64,000 nucleotides of DNA, taken from the NCBI GenBank assembly GCA_023702235.1, contig JAMQCR010000001.1:124001-188000 (forward strand), written 5' to 3'. The position numbers and the translations under genes are program-made. This DNA comes from Neobacillus pocheonensis (lineage in GTDB: Bacteria; Bacillota; Bacilli; Bacillales; Cytobacillaceae). Numbering within the stretch: position 1 is the stretch's first letter; each line of letters opens with the position of its first letter. Below are positions 41,957 to 51,861 of this stretch, piece after piece. Under the pieces are notes generated by a model. That model searched no databases. It worked only from the letters and a program-made list of their open reading frames with translations, and was not told the DNA's origin.

Positions 41957-43755
41957 ATGAAAAATCATAAATTTAGTTTTCATAACGTCCGTTTAAGTAG
42001 TAAATTGCTAGTCATGTATATCTTATCCGTTTTTATTCCGATTGTTCTGACTAATATTATTTTTTATACCGTTACCATTGATAATGTAAAAAAACAGCAA
42101 ATGCAAGATTCGAAGCTGACGCTGGAACAGATAAGTACTGATTTTGGAAAAGTAATCGATGATGCGGTTGGGACCTCGTCTTCCCTTTATACAAACAGCA
42201 ATATTAATGAATTCCTTGAGAAGGATTATTCTTCTGATGTTGACTACATTGAAAATTATGATACCTATTTAAGAACGTTTAACCAAGCTAGTCCAATAAA
42301 TCCTTCGATCAATTCCATTCGTTTTTATACCGATAACCCCACTATGATTTACACGGGTGGAGTATATCCAATAACAAAGGAAATAGAAGGTTTGGCTTGG
42401 TACATGCAAGTGATGAATACAAATTCGCCAATCGTATTAAAAACACCTTTAGATAACCAAACGACAACATTTACCATCATCAGAAAGCTTGATTATTTTA
42501 ATTATAATAACAAACAAAAAATCGTAAAAATCGAAGTCAATCCATCTACGCTCCAAAATATATTTGATAAAGTCACCTTCAAAGGCGATGTTTACCTGTT
42601 GAATGCTAAAGGTGAAATTCAATATACAACGAAAAAGGGCTTAGACTGGCGGAAAAAAAACATCCAATTCAGTCAAGTTTCGAAGGCAGATAAAACCGTA
42701 ACGCTTAACACAACCTACTTGGATCAAGCTTATCTTTATAACTGGAAAGTGGTTGGAGTTATTTCTGAAAAAACAATGCTTCATACGGTTTACAAGTCTG
42801 GACACTTTATTATTTATTTAGCCTGTATCAATATTTTGCTTCCTTCTATCATTATCATCTTTATTGCTCGATCCATTTTAACTAGATTGCATCGAATTTT
42901 AAAGCATATTAAAAAGATGGGGGACCAAAACTTTGAGGAGATTTCTGACCATGAATATACCGATGAAATCGGGGTATTAACAAGTGAATTTAACCGGATG
43001 ACCAATAAAATCAAGGCCTTATTCAAGATGTATTTCTGGCTAATATTCAAAAAAAGGATTTGGAGATCAAACGGAATCGGGCGCAGCTTAGTGCACTCCA
43101 AAGCCAAATCAATCCACATTTTTTATTTAATTCACTGGAAACGATTCGAATAAGAAGTTTGATGAAAGAGGAGAAAGAGACAGCTAATATTATCCATAAT
43201 ATGGCGAAAATTTTTCGTAATTCCCTTACATGGGGAAAAGACATGGTAACCGTTCGTTCTGAAGTGAACCTGTTGATTAGTTTTCTCGAAATCCAAAAAT
43301 ATCGATTTGGCGACAAGCTAGATTATGAGATTGATATAGATCAGGCAGCTGAAGAATGTATGATTCCAAATATGGCGCTTCAGCCGTTTATTGAAAATGC
43401 CAGTATTCATGGGATAGAGTCTATAAAGGACAACGGAAAAATTAATGTCAAAATTTCAGTTAATCAAGATATTTTAACTTGTATTGTCATGGATAATGGC
43501 GCAGGGATGTCTGAAGAGAAAAAGGAACGATTATTACGTTCATTAGAGAATGAAGAGGATATTGGCGAAAGTGTAGGGATAAAGAATGTCTATTATCGGT
43601 TGAAGCTATACTATCAGGATCAGTTTCATTTTCATTTTCATATCGATAGTGAATTAGGTAAGGGTACGACTATAATAATCAATCTGCCCTCGCAAACAGG
43701 TAACAGACAAGAAAAAACTGAAATTTCCGAAAACAAACTATACTTTACTAAGTAA
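41957..43755 (+). CDS. YesM-type sensor histidine kinase (XynD-like), frameshifted
   Basis: About 600 residues. Two transmembrane helices (about 18-40 and 280-305) bracket an extracellular sensor. A HAMP segment follows (DEIGVLTSEFNRMTNKIK), then the phospho-acceptor box LSALQSQINPHFLFNSLETI and ATPase motifs FIENASIHGI and DNGAGMSEEK. The frame loses one base near 43022: adding an A gives KALIQDVFLANIQKKDLEIKR, which joins both halves. It is expected to phosphorylate the regulator just upstream in response to xylo-oligosaccharides, by analogy with the Geobacillus system. Confidence 0.9.
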
Positions 43756-43801
43756 CACCTATAGTTTTTAGGTAGTGGAAGAAAACCCTTACATTTTATA
43801 A

Positions 43802-43815
43802 TGAAAGTGCTTTCA
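43802..43815 (+). promoter_or_regulatory. Possible cre box before the xylo-oligosaccharide binding protein gene
   Basis: TGAAAGTGCTTTCA is a near-perfect palindrome matching a cre box except that the central CG is TG. It ends 25 bases before the binding-protein start. Confidence 0.4.
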
Positions 43816-43839
43816 AACAAGATAGGGGGGTTTACAAAA

Positions 43840-45492
43840 ATGGTTAAGAAAAAATCTTTAGTTGTACCGTTATTGTGTTCACTGATGTTAGCAGCAGCAG
43901 GGTGTTCAAAAGACCAAAGTGCAAGTGGCAGTGCAAGTAAGAATGATAAAACACCTGTTACCTTTTCTTATTTTAATGCAGGTGCTGCAGGAAAAGACTT
44001 GAATTCAAACGAAACAACGATAGGAAAAGAACTGGAAAAACAAACAGGGGTGAACTTCAAGGTTAAGCATCTTGTAGGTGATGTTAATACAAAAATCGGT
44101 ACCATGATTGCCAGCGGAAAATATCCGGATCTCCTTGTACCGGATACAGCTATTGATAAAGTGGTACAAGCAGGAGCGTTTATTGATCTTACTGACTTAA
44201 TCAATAAATATGCCCCGAATATTAAAAAATTATATGGTCCTTACTTAAATCAAATGAAAGATAAAAATGGCAAAATTAATTTTATTCCATTTGGTGCTAA
44301 TCAAGGATATGCTCCATATCCAGATATTCAACAAAGCGCTTTTTGGATACAGCGCGATGTTCTTAAAGAAGCGGGCTATCCAAAAATTAGGACGATTGAT
44401 GAATATTTCAATTTAATTGATCAGTACCAGAAAAAACATCCTCAGGTAGACGGAGCTTCTACTATCGGCTTTACAGCCCTAACTTATGACTGGAGATTTT
44501 CTACTCTTTCGGGGACTCCAGCACGCTTAGCTGGTTCTCCAAATGATGGCGGCGTTATTGTCGATATGAAAACTCATAAAACATCTGTATACGGAAACAA
44601 GGATATTACCAAGAATTATCTACAAAAATTAAATGAGCTTAATAGTAAAGGATTATTTGATAAAGAAGCATTTGTTTCAAATTACGATGAATATCTTTCC
44701 AAGATCGCTTCAGGTCGTGTCTTAGGATTCTATGATTACCAATGGCAGATTTCTCAGGCATTAAATAATCTTAAAAAAGCGGGTAATGACGATAAACAGT
44801 ACATGCCATTGCCAATTACCTTTGATGCCAATACAAAAGATCAATATGTTGACCCGCCAACTTTTGTAAACAATCGTGGTGTCGGTATTACCGTTAGTGC
44901 GAAAGACCCTGTTCGGATTATTAAATATTTGGACACTCTTGTTAAAGAAGAAAACCAAAAGTTAGTTGAGTGGGGAATTAAGGGGCAAACGTATGAAGTA
45001 GATAGTAAAGGCAGATATTATCGTACTCCAGAAGAAATTGCGAAAACAAGCGATCAGGCTTTTAATGACAAGTTTGGTTTTACCACTTTTGATTGGTATT
45101 GGCCTGTCGGAGATGGACTTTATAAGGATGGAAACGCTTGGAGTCCAGCAAAACAACCAGAAGTGGCTCAAGCTTCCTACACAGCTGGTGATAAAAAAAT
45201 ATTAAGCGCATACAACGAGAAAGTATTCTCGGATATGTTTGCAAAACCAGATGTCCGCCCATGGTATCCGACATGGAGCGCAACCATTGATCAAGGCTCT
45301 CCTGCCCAAATTTTCGACCAAAGAAGTACTGATTTAGAGAAGAAATACTACCCTAAATTGGTTCTATCTTCTCCGTCCCAATTTGATTCTATTTGGAATG
45401 AGTATGTGAAACAATATAATGCTCTTGATGTAAAAGCATATGAATCTACAATCGATAAAGTGGTTCAGGATAGGATCAAGCTAAATAAATAA
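43840..45492 (+). CDS. Oligosaccharide-binding lipoprotein (LplA/XynE-like)
   Basis: A 550-residue extracellular binding protein of the large LplA/YtcQ type. Its lipoprotein signal has the lipobox AAAGC with a Cys near residue 22, followed by a Ser/Gly/Asp linker. Landmarks are MIASGKYPDLLVPD, RDVLKEAGYPKI and a long C-terminal region. ATG at 43840 follows TAGGGGGG. It is the probable receptor for xylo-oligosaccharides or aldouronic oligomers outside the membrane, delivering them to the two permeases downstream. It is the third gene after the two-component pair; the substrate is inferred from context. Confidence 0.9.
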   Translation: MVKKKSLVVPLLCSLMLAAAGCSKDQSASGSASKNDKTPVTFSYFNAGAAGKDLNSNETTIGKELEKQTGVNFKVKHLVGDVNTKIGTMIASGKYPDLLVPDTAIDKVVQAGAFIDLTDLINKYAPNIKKLYGPYLNQMKDKNGKINFIPFGANQGYAPYPDIQQSAFWIQRDVLKEAGYPKIRTIDEYFNLIDQYQKKHPQVDGASTIGFTALTYDWRFSTLSGTPARLAGSPNDGGVIVDMKTHKTSVYGNKDITKNYLQKLNELNSKGLFDKEAFVSNYDEYLSKIASGRVLGFYDYQWQISQALNNLKKAGNDDKQYMPLPITFDANTKDQYVDPPTFVNNRGVGITVSAKDPVRIIKYLDTLVKEENQKLVEWGIKGQTYEVDSKGRYYRTPEEIAKTSDQAFNDKFGFTTFDWYWPVGDGLYKDGNAWSPAKQPEVAQASYTAGDKKILSAYNEKVFSDMFAKPDVRPWYPTWSATIDQGSPAQIFDQRSTDLEKKYYPKLVLSSPSQFDSIWNEYVKQYNALDVKAYESTIDKVVQDRIKLNK

Positions 45493-45516
45493 TAAGTAGA
45501 ATAAGAGAAATATGCA

Positions 45517-45557
45517 AACAAGGCCGATATCGCCAAATTGGCTATATCGGCCTTGTT
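45517..45557 (+). other. Intercistronic stem-loop after the binding protein gene
   Basis: A very strong hairpin: 18-nt arms at 45517-45534 and 45540-45557 (one mismatch), loop AAATT, then ATTACTTTT. It may terminate part of the transcripts and protect the upstream message, giving more binding protein than permease. Confidence 0.8.
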
Positions 45558-45587
45558 ATTACTTTTCAGAAAAAAGGAGGGCTGGAA

Positions 45588-46568
45588 ATGCAGGTAGAAA
45601 CGAAAATAGTAGATGAGGTTATAAGTACCTCAGTGCCGATTCAGTCTAAAAAGAGTAAAGGGTTATTTTTCAAGAAATTGAAGAAACAAAAAGCGCTTAT
45701 GGCCATGAGTATTCCATTTTTGATTTGGTTGTTTATTTTTAAATACATCCCTTTATGGGGCTGGTCCATTGCCTTTCAGGATTATAAACCGGCATTAAGC
45801 CTATTTGATCAAAGCTGGAATGGATTTGTGCAGTTTAAATTTTTATTTACAGATGCTAATTTTTACCGAGTGCTCCGTAATACGCTGGGCATGAGCACGA
45901 TTAACCTTGTATTAGGTTTTGTAACCGCTATTAGTCTTGCGCTTCTTTTAAATGAAATTAGATTTACTAGGTTTAAAAAATTGGTTCAAACCATCAGCTA
46001 TATGCCCCATTTTATTTCATGGGTTGTAGCAGCGAGTATTATTTCCTATTCACTTTCCATTGATAACGGGATTATCAATGTAGTATTGATGAAAATAGGG
46101 ATTATCCATAAACCAATCCTATGGCTTGGACTCGAAAAATGGTTTTGGGGGATTAACGGAATTTCCGATGTCTGGAAAAATGTCGGCTGGAATACGATTA
46201 TTTATTTGGCTGCGATTACGATGATCGATCCAGAGCAGTACGAGGCGGCTGATATTGATGGTGCAACAAGATTACAGCGGATCAGATATATTACGCTTCC
46301 ATCATTAAAACCGACCATAATCATTTTGCTGATCATGAATTTAGGTTATATTTTAGAATCAGGTTTCGAAGCCCAATATTTATTGGGAAATCCAATGAAC
46401 CTCGACTACTCGGAAAACCTTGATATATATGTGTTAAAATACGGGATTTCAATGGGGAATTTTTCGCTTGCAACTGCAGCAGGAATTTTTAAAACCGTTG
46501 TAAGTTTCATTTTCTTATTTACAGCTAACCATATTGCCAAAAAGTTTGATCAGCCAAGGCTTTTTTAG
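45588..46568 (+). CDS. Oligosaccharide ABC permease (LplB/XynF-like)
   Basis: 326 residues. It is an LplB-family inner-membrane permease with six helices, the conserved FKYIPLWGWSIAFQDY near residue 50, and the EAA loop EQYEAADIDGATRLQRIRYITLP. ATG at 45588 follows AAAGGAGGG. It forms the membrane channel with the next gene product. Its family is the one used for aldotetraouronic acid and xylo-oligosaccharide import in Paenibacillus and Geobacillus. No ATPase is encoded nearby. Confidence 0.93.
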   Translation: MQVETKIVDEVISTSVPIQSKKSKGLFFKKLKKQKALMAMSIPFLIWLFIFKYIPLWGWSIAFQDYKPALSLFDQSWNGFVQFKFLFTDANFYRVLRNTLGMSTINLVLGFVTAISLALLLNEIRFTRFKKLVQTISYMPHFISWVVAASIISYSLSIDNGIINVVLMKIGIIHKPILWLGLEKWFWGINGISDVWKNVGWNTIIYLAAITMIDPEQYEAADIDGATRLQRIRYITLPSLKPTIIILLIMNLGYILESGFEAQYLLGNPMNLDYSENLDIYVLKYGISMGNFSLATAAGIFKTVVSFIFLFTANHIAKKFDQPRLF

Positions 46569-46579
46569 GAGGAAGGATT

Positions 46580-47508
46580 ATGAAACAAAAGCTTGTTTTT
46601 AGAACAACTAAACATTATTCAGGACCAGGGGATTATATATTTGATATTTTCAACTATACGTTTATGACCTTTCTTTGTATCGTGATGTTATATCCGTTTA
46701 TCAACCAAATGGCTGTTTCGTTGAATGATGCGAATGATTCTTTAAAGGGTGGAATATTTCTTTGGCCTCGACAATTTACTTGGTCTAATTATAAATATGT
46801 ATTTGGTGAGGCAGCGTTTTTCACTCTTTCTTTATTTCCGTTTTAAGAACAGTTATCGGAACATTGACTTCCGTACTATGTACTGCAATGGTTGCGTATA
46901 CCATTAGTCGTAAAGAATACGTATTACGAAAATTTGTAACCATCGCCTTCGTTATCACGATGTATATTAATGGAGGGCTCATTCCAAACTACCTGCTCAT
47001 TAAGCAGCTTAATTTATTAGATAGTTTTTGGGTTTATATTATTCCAGGGATCATTGGCGTATTTAATCTCATTGTTATACGTTCTTTTATTGAAGGGATC
47101 CCTGAAAGTTTATTTGAATCAGCAAAAATAGACGGGGCGGGGGATTTTACCACATTTATCAAAATTGTACTGCCATTGTCTCTTCCTGTTTTAGCAACGG
47201 TTTCGTTGTTCGTTGCTGTTTCTCAATGGAACTCTTGGTTTGATGTATTCTTATATAATTCCTCAGATCCAAACTTAAGTACTCTGCAATACGAGCTGAT
47301 GAAGATTCTGCAAAACTCAAATGCTTCCATGTCGGGTAAAACTGCATCAGATGCCTTTTCTAATACAACTGCAGCGGCAAACATGGTAACCCCTACGTCC
47401 ATTCGGGCTACCATGACGATTATCGCGAGTTTGCCAATTATAATGGTGTATCCATTCCTGCAAAAATATTTTGTAAAAGGATTAACATTAGGTGGAGTAA
47501 AAGGTTGA
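46580..47508 (+). CDS. Oligosaccharide ABC permease (LplC/XynG-like), frameshifted
   Basis: About 309 residues. An LplC-type permease with MLYPFINQMAVSLND near the start, the EAA loop in LFESAKIDGAGDFTTF and the family ending YFVKGLTLGGVKG. One base is missing near 46822. Restoring it turns the false end into HSFFISVLRTVIGTLTS and connects the halves. ATG at 46580 follows AGGAGGAAGG, 11 bp after the first permease. It is the last gene of the two-component/importer operon, which ends at the terminator at 47.5 kb. Confidence 0.88.
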
Positions 47509-47521
47509 TATAGCAAAGTTA

Positions 47522-47548
47522 ATGGGGACTAAAAGGGTCCCTATTTTT
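47522..47548 (+). terminator. Terminator of the importer operon
   Basis: The 8-bp stem ATGGGGAC/GTCCCTAT (47522-47529 with 47537-47544, one G-T pair) is followed by TTTT. Confidence 0.7.
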
Positions 47549-47589
47549 AATGTGTAAAATTAATTTTTAATGAAAACAGCGACAATTGA

Positions 47590-47653
47590 TTGTAAATTTC
47601 GAATAAATTTAATATGATAGTCATATGGTTAGTTTGTTTATTGTATAAACTAA
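47590..47653 (+). promoter_or_regulatory. Promoter and XylR operator of the intracellular xylanase unit
   Basis: TTGTAA (47590) and TATGAT (47613) are 17 bp apart. The operator follows directly: TTAGTTTGTT (47629-47638), 5 bp, TATAAACTAA (47644-47653). Bound XylR would block transcription just past the start point. Confidence 0.8.
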
Positions 47654-47676
47654 GATAGTTATAAGGAGATGTTTTA

Positions 47677-48683
47677 ATGACAACGCAAACAAAAGTAGAA
47701 GCACCTTCTTTACACAAGGTATATGAAAAGTATTTTAACATCGGGGCAGCCGTAAATCTTAGAACCATCAATACACAGCAGGAATTACTAGCCAGCCATT
47801 TTAATAGCATTACAGCTGAAAATGATATGAAATTTGAATCGCTGCAGCCGGCAGAAGGACAATTTACTTTTGAAAAAGCTGATCAATTGGCTGCCTTTGC
47901 CCAGGAAAATGGCATAAAGATGCGGGGACATACATTAGTTTGGCATAATCAAACACCTGAATGGGTTTTTCAAGATTCTAATGGTGAACCAATTGGCAGG
48001 GAGCAATTGCTGCAACGAATGAAGGATCATATTACCACTGTCATGGGCAGATATAAAGGACAAATCTATTGTTGGGATGTAGTGAATGAAGCAGTTACCG
48101 ATGAAGGTCCAGAACTTTATAGGCAAACGAAGTGGTTAGAGATTATCGGCGAGGATTACATTGAAAAAGCATTTGAATTCGCACACGCGGCCGATCCGGA
48201 TGCCTTGCTTTTTTACAATGATTATAACGAATCCCATTCTGAAAAGCGTGAGAAAATTTATCAGCTTGTTAAATCATTGGTAGATAAAGGAGTTCCGATC
48301 CATGGTGTCGGTCTGAAGGCCATTGGAACATAACAAATCCGAGTATCGATCAAATTCGTGCGGCCATTGAACGGTATGCTTCCCTTGGATTACAGCTCCA
48401 ACTGACGGAATTAGATGTATCCGTTTTCAATTTTGATGATAAAAGAACGGACCTTACCGAACTGACAAATGAAATCAACGAAAAACAGTCTGAAAGATAC
48501 CAGCAATTGTTTCAATTGCTTAGAGAATATCAGGAAGTTATTACCGCAGTTACCTTTTGGGGAGCTGCTGATGATTATACCTGGTTAAATGATTTCCCTA
48601 TTAAAGGGCGAAAAAATTGGCCATTTCTATTTGACGAAAATCACCAACCGAAAGATTCCTTTTGGAAGGTAGTAAAGTTTTAA
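47677..48683 (+). CDS. xynA2: Intracellular GH10 xylanase, frameshifted
   Basis: About 335 residues, a single GH10 domain without signal peptide. It is like the Geobacillus intracellular xylanase that trims imported oligosaccharides. The classic ITAENDMKFESLQP, GHTLVWHNQTPEW and acid/base Glu138 in WDVVNEAV lie in the first frame. After a one-base loss near 48318 the next frame continues with HWNITNPSIDQI, the nucleophile Glu in LTELDVSVF (codon 48408-48410) and TFWGAADDYTWL. ATG at 47677 follows AAGGAG. It is directly under a XylR operator and heads a unit with the fructuronate reductase-like and kdgK genes. Confidence 0.92.
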
Positions 48684-48779
48684 TTTGTTTTTTTAAAAAA
48701 TGTATATATATTGACCTTGAAACAATGCCAAGAGTTATTTTGGGTTTTTAGACTAACAACACATATGGGGGATATAAAA

Positions 48780-49625
48780 ATGTTGCCATTAAATTCAAAT
48801 CTGCAAGGGAAAGTAGCCGTTGTTACAGGCGGCGGCGGAGTTTTATGCGGCTGTATGGCTAGGGAATTAGCTAGGCAGGGCATGAAGGTTGCCCTATTGA
48901 ATCGTACCTATGAGAAGGCGCTAAAAGTAGCCGATGAAATTAAAAGCCTCGGCGGCGATGCACTCGCCATCGAATGTGATGTTTTAAATGTAGAAAGTGT
49001 GAAAAGAGCAGAGGAAATTGTCTTTTCAGAATATGGGAACTGTGATGTCTTAATCAATGGTGCTGGAGGCAACCATCCAAAAGGGATCACTACAAAGGAG
49101 ATTTTTGAAAGCGTGGATCTTGAGAATTCGGATTTAGTGACCTTTTTTGATATGACTCCTGAAGGATTTGGGTTTGTCTTTAATTTAAACTTCATTGGCA
49201 CGTTGATTCCTACGCAAATTTTTGCCAAGAAAATGCTTGAAAACCAAGGAACGGTCATTAACATTTCTTCGATGAGTGCACCTAGTCCAATGACAAAGGT
49301 TCCTGCCTACAGCGCTGCAAAATCTGCAATTGAGAACTTTACAAAATGGCTCTCTGTCCATATGGCGGAAGCAGGTATACGCGTAAATGCCATTGCACCA
49401 GGTTTCTTTTTGACCGACCAAAATCGATCGCTTTTAACTAATCCGGATGGAACCAATACGGAGAGAACAAACAAAATCCTTACCCATACTCCGATGAGAC
49501 GATTAGGAAAGCCGGAGGATTTACTTGGAACATTATTATGGCTGGTTGATAAGGAAGCAAGCGGTTTTGTTACGGGTATTAGCGTCCCGGTTGATGGCGG
49601 ATTTATGGCGTTTTCAGGGGTTTAG
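48780..49625 (+). CDS. uxuB: SDR oxidoreductase, probable D-mannonate/fructuronate oxidoreductase (UxuB-type)
   Basis: 281 residues, a short-chain dehydrogenase. The cofactor motif is [17 protein letters not shown] near residue 14, NGAGGNHP follows, the catalytic Ser-Tyr-Lys is in ISSMS and [11 protein letters not shown], and the C-terminus is typical. It resembles the Bacillus YjmF/UxuB branch that reduces fructuronate to mannonate, an NAD-dependent step in glucuronate breakdown. This also fits its position before kdgK. ATG at 48780 follows GGGGGAT. Other substrates cannot be excluded, because SDRs with this layout act on many sugars. Confidence 0.82.
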   Translation: MLPLNSNLQGKVAVVTGGGGVLCGCMARELARQGMKVALLNRTYEKALKVADEIKSLGGDALAIECDVLNVESVKRAEEIVFSEYGNCDVLINGAGGNHPKGITTKEIFESVDLENSDLVTFFDMTPEGFGFVFNLNFIGTLIPTQIFAKKMLENQGTVINISSMSAPSPMTKVPAYSAAKSAIENFTKWLSVHMAEAGIRVNAIAPGFFLTDQNRSLLTNPDGTNTERTNKILTHTPMRRLGKPEDLLGTLLWLVDKEASGFVTGISVPVDGGFMAFSGV

Positions 49626-49669
49626 TAGTTCCAGAGGGTACAAACAATTGGATCAGGAGGAATGCTTCA

Positions 49670-50623
49670 ATGGATGTCGTCACAATTGGTGAAACAATGG
49701 TCCTATTCACGCCCAAGTCATCACCATTAATGAGATATGCTGAAACCTATTCAAGACAATTTGGCGGTGCTGAGACAAATTTTGCCATTGGATTGACAAG
49801 ACTAGGGCATCAAGCAGGCTGGATAAGTAAAGTTGGAAACGATGAATTCGGGAAATCCATGCTCTCGTTTATTCGCGGAGAAGGAGTAAACGTTAGTCAG
49901 GTCGAATTTGATCCTACTGCTCCAACCGGGATGTATTTTAAAGAAGTAAGAAGCGGTAATCAAGTACGAGTGCAATACTATCGGAAGGGTTCGGCAGCGA
50001 GTCAACTGCAGCCCTCCGATTTAAATGAAGAGTATATCGCAGGGGCTAAATACTTGCATGTAACGGGGATTACCCCGGCTTTAAGCGAATCCTGCTATCA
50101 AACAATTTTACGGGCGATTTCCATTGCAAAGGAAAATGATGTCAAAGTTATTTTTGATCCGAACCTGCGAAGGAAGCTTTGGTCAGAAGATCACTCAAGG
50201 AAGGTTTTACTAGAAATAGCTGCCCTTTCAGATATCATTTTGCCAGGTTTGGATGAAGGCACATTTTTATTCAACGAGGAAGATCCGATAAAGCTGGGCG
50301 AGTTGTTTTTGAAACAAGGCGCTTCCCTAGTGGTCCTAAAAATTGGAGCAAAGGGTGCCTATTATTTCACCGAAGAAGAATATCAATTGATTCCCGGATT
50401 TCCAGTAACGAATGTGGTTGACCCTGTTGGTGCAGGAGATGGCTTTGCAGCTGGTTTAATCTCCGGATTACTGGAGGGACTTCCTTTAGATCAAGCTGTG
50501 GCAAAGGGGAATGGTGTTGGGGCCATGGTCACAATGGTTCCTGGAGATTTTGAAGGACTGCCTGATAGTGAAGAGCTAAAAGCATTTATGGAATTTACCT
50601 CTTCAGAGGATGTAGCTAGATAA
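49670..50623 (+). CDS. kdgK: 2-keto-3-deoxygluconate kinase
   Basis: 317 residues, a PfkB/ribokinase-family sugar kinase. It begins DVVTIGETMVLFTP and has FGGAETNFAIGLTRLG for substrate binding. The anion-hole and catalytic base region is VDPVGAGDGFAAGLI near residue 250. It phosphorylates 2-keto-3-deoxygluconate, the product of UxuA, to KDPG. ATG at 49670 follows AGGAGG. It is 44 bp after the SDR gene and in the same XylR-controlled unit. The KDPG aldolase usually paired with it is not in this window. Confidence 0.92.
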   Translation: MDVVTIGETMVLFTPKSSPLMRYAETYSRQFGGAETNFAIGLTRLGHQAGWISKVGNDEFGKSMLSFIRGEGVNVSQVEFDPTAPTGMYFKEVRSGNQVRVQYYRKGSAASQLQPSDLNEEYIAGAKYLHVTGITPALSESCYQTILRAISIAKENDVKVIFDPNLRRKLWSEDHSRKVLLEIAALSDIILPGLDEGTFLFNEEDPIKLGELFLKQGASLVVLKIGAKGAYYFTEEEYQLIPGFPVTNVVDPVGAGDGFAAGLISGLLEGLPLDQAVAKGNGVGAMVTMVPGDFEGLPDSEELKAFMEFTSSEDVAR

Positions 50624-50675
50624 ATAGCTTCTATTAAAATAACAATGTAAGAGAATGAAAGGGTGTAAAAATCTA

Positions 50676-51830
50676 ATGATTAATGTAGCCATCGTTGGTT
50701 CAGGATCCATATCATCTGCACACATTAAAGCGTATCAACAATTTTCGGATAGATGCAAGATTGTAGCTTTTTGCGATATTTATCCTGAAAAGGTTGAAAA
50801 AGCAGTCAGAGATTTTAATCTAAAGATTGATATTTATAGTGATTATAATGAGCTGTTAAACCGTACAGATATTGACTTGGTTTCTGTATGTACCCCGCCC
50901 TATACGCATGCTGAAATCGCCATCGCCTTATTGGACGCTGGTAAGCATGTGATTGTTGAAAAACCAATGGCTTCTTCGTTAGAAGAATGTGACGCGATGA
51001 ATCGTGCTCAAAAGATGAGCGGTAAGATTTTATCGGTTATTTCTCAAAATCGTTTTACGAACCCGATGATGAAGCTGAAGGCGATTCTTGATACAAAATT
51101 AATGGGACCGATTGTCCATACTCAAGTGGATTCCTTTTGGTGGAGAGGTCACAGCTATTATGACCTATGGTGGAGAGGAACGTATGAAAAAGAAGGCGGC
51201 GGCTGCACCTTAAATCATGCTGTCCATCATATCGATATTTTTCATTGGATGAATGGGATGCCTTCTGAAGTGACTGCTGTCACGAGCAATACATCCCATG
51301 ACAATGCTGAAGTTGAGGATTTATCGATTGCTATTTTCCGCTATCCAAATGGCAGTTTAGCTCAGGTTACCAGTTCTGTCGTCCATCATGGAGAAGAACA
51401 ACAATTGATTTTCCAAGGAAAAAATGCACGTGTCTCCGTACCATGGAAAGTCAAAGCTTCAAAATCAAAAGAAAATGGTTTTCCTGAGAAAGACGAGGAA
51501 TTAGAAGCAATGTTGCAAACAGCCTATGAACAACTGCCGGATCTTGAATTCACTGGTCATACCGCCCAAATTGAAGATGTTTTATCTGCAATTGAAGGGA
51601 AGAAGGAAGTTCTTGTTGACGGAATACAAGGTAGACAAACACTTGAATTGATTACAGCTATTTATCAAGCAGCAAGTACCGGCGAAGCGGTGAAGCTCCC
51701 TTTAACTGCAAACAGTCCGTTCTATACAAGCGAAGGTGTAAACAAAAATGCTACACACTTCTTTGAGAAGACAAACCATGTTGTAAACTTCAGCGAAAAT
51801 ATGATTACAACAGGCGGGAAATATGAATGA
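50676..51830 (+). CDS. Gfo/Idh/MocA-family oxidoreductase
   Basis: Intact, 384 residues. The N-terminal Rossmann fold has VAIVGSGSISSAHIKAY and SVCTPPYTHAEIA. The conserved Lys is in HVIVEKPMASSLEE, and the second motif is GGGCTLNHAVHHIDIFHW with the probable catalytic His. Members oxidise or rearrange sugars with NAD(P). ATG at 50676 follows GAAAGGGTG. It overlaps or nearly abuts the next Gfo/Idh gene, and both follow kdgK, so they may act on a uronate- or xylan-derived sugar. The true substrate is unknown. The family is certain. Confidence 0.87.
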   Translation: MINVAIVGSGSISSAHIKAYQQFSDRCKIVAFCDIYPEKVEKAVRDFNLKIDIYSDYNELLNRTDIDLVSVCTPPYTHAEIAIALLDAGKHVIVEKPMASSLEECDAMNRAQKMSGKILSVISQNRFTNPMMKLKAILDTKLMGPIVHTQVDSFWWRGHSYYDLWWRGTYEKEGGGCTLNHAVHHIDIFHWMNGMPSEVTAVTSNTSHDNAEVEDLSIAIFRYPNGSLAQVTSSVVHHGEEQQLIFQGKNARVSVPWKVKASKSKENGFPEKDEELEAMLQTAYEQLPDLEFTGHTAQIEDVLSAIEGKKEVLVDGIQGRQTLELITAIYQAASTGEAVKLPLTANSPFYTSEGVNKNATHFFEKTNHVVNFSENMITTGGKYE

Positions 51831-51861
51831 CCTATCTTTAAACCATAATAAAGGGGAGAAT

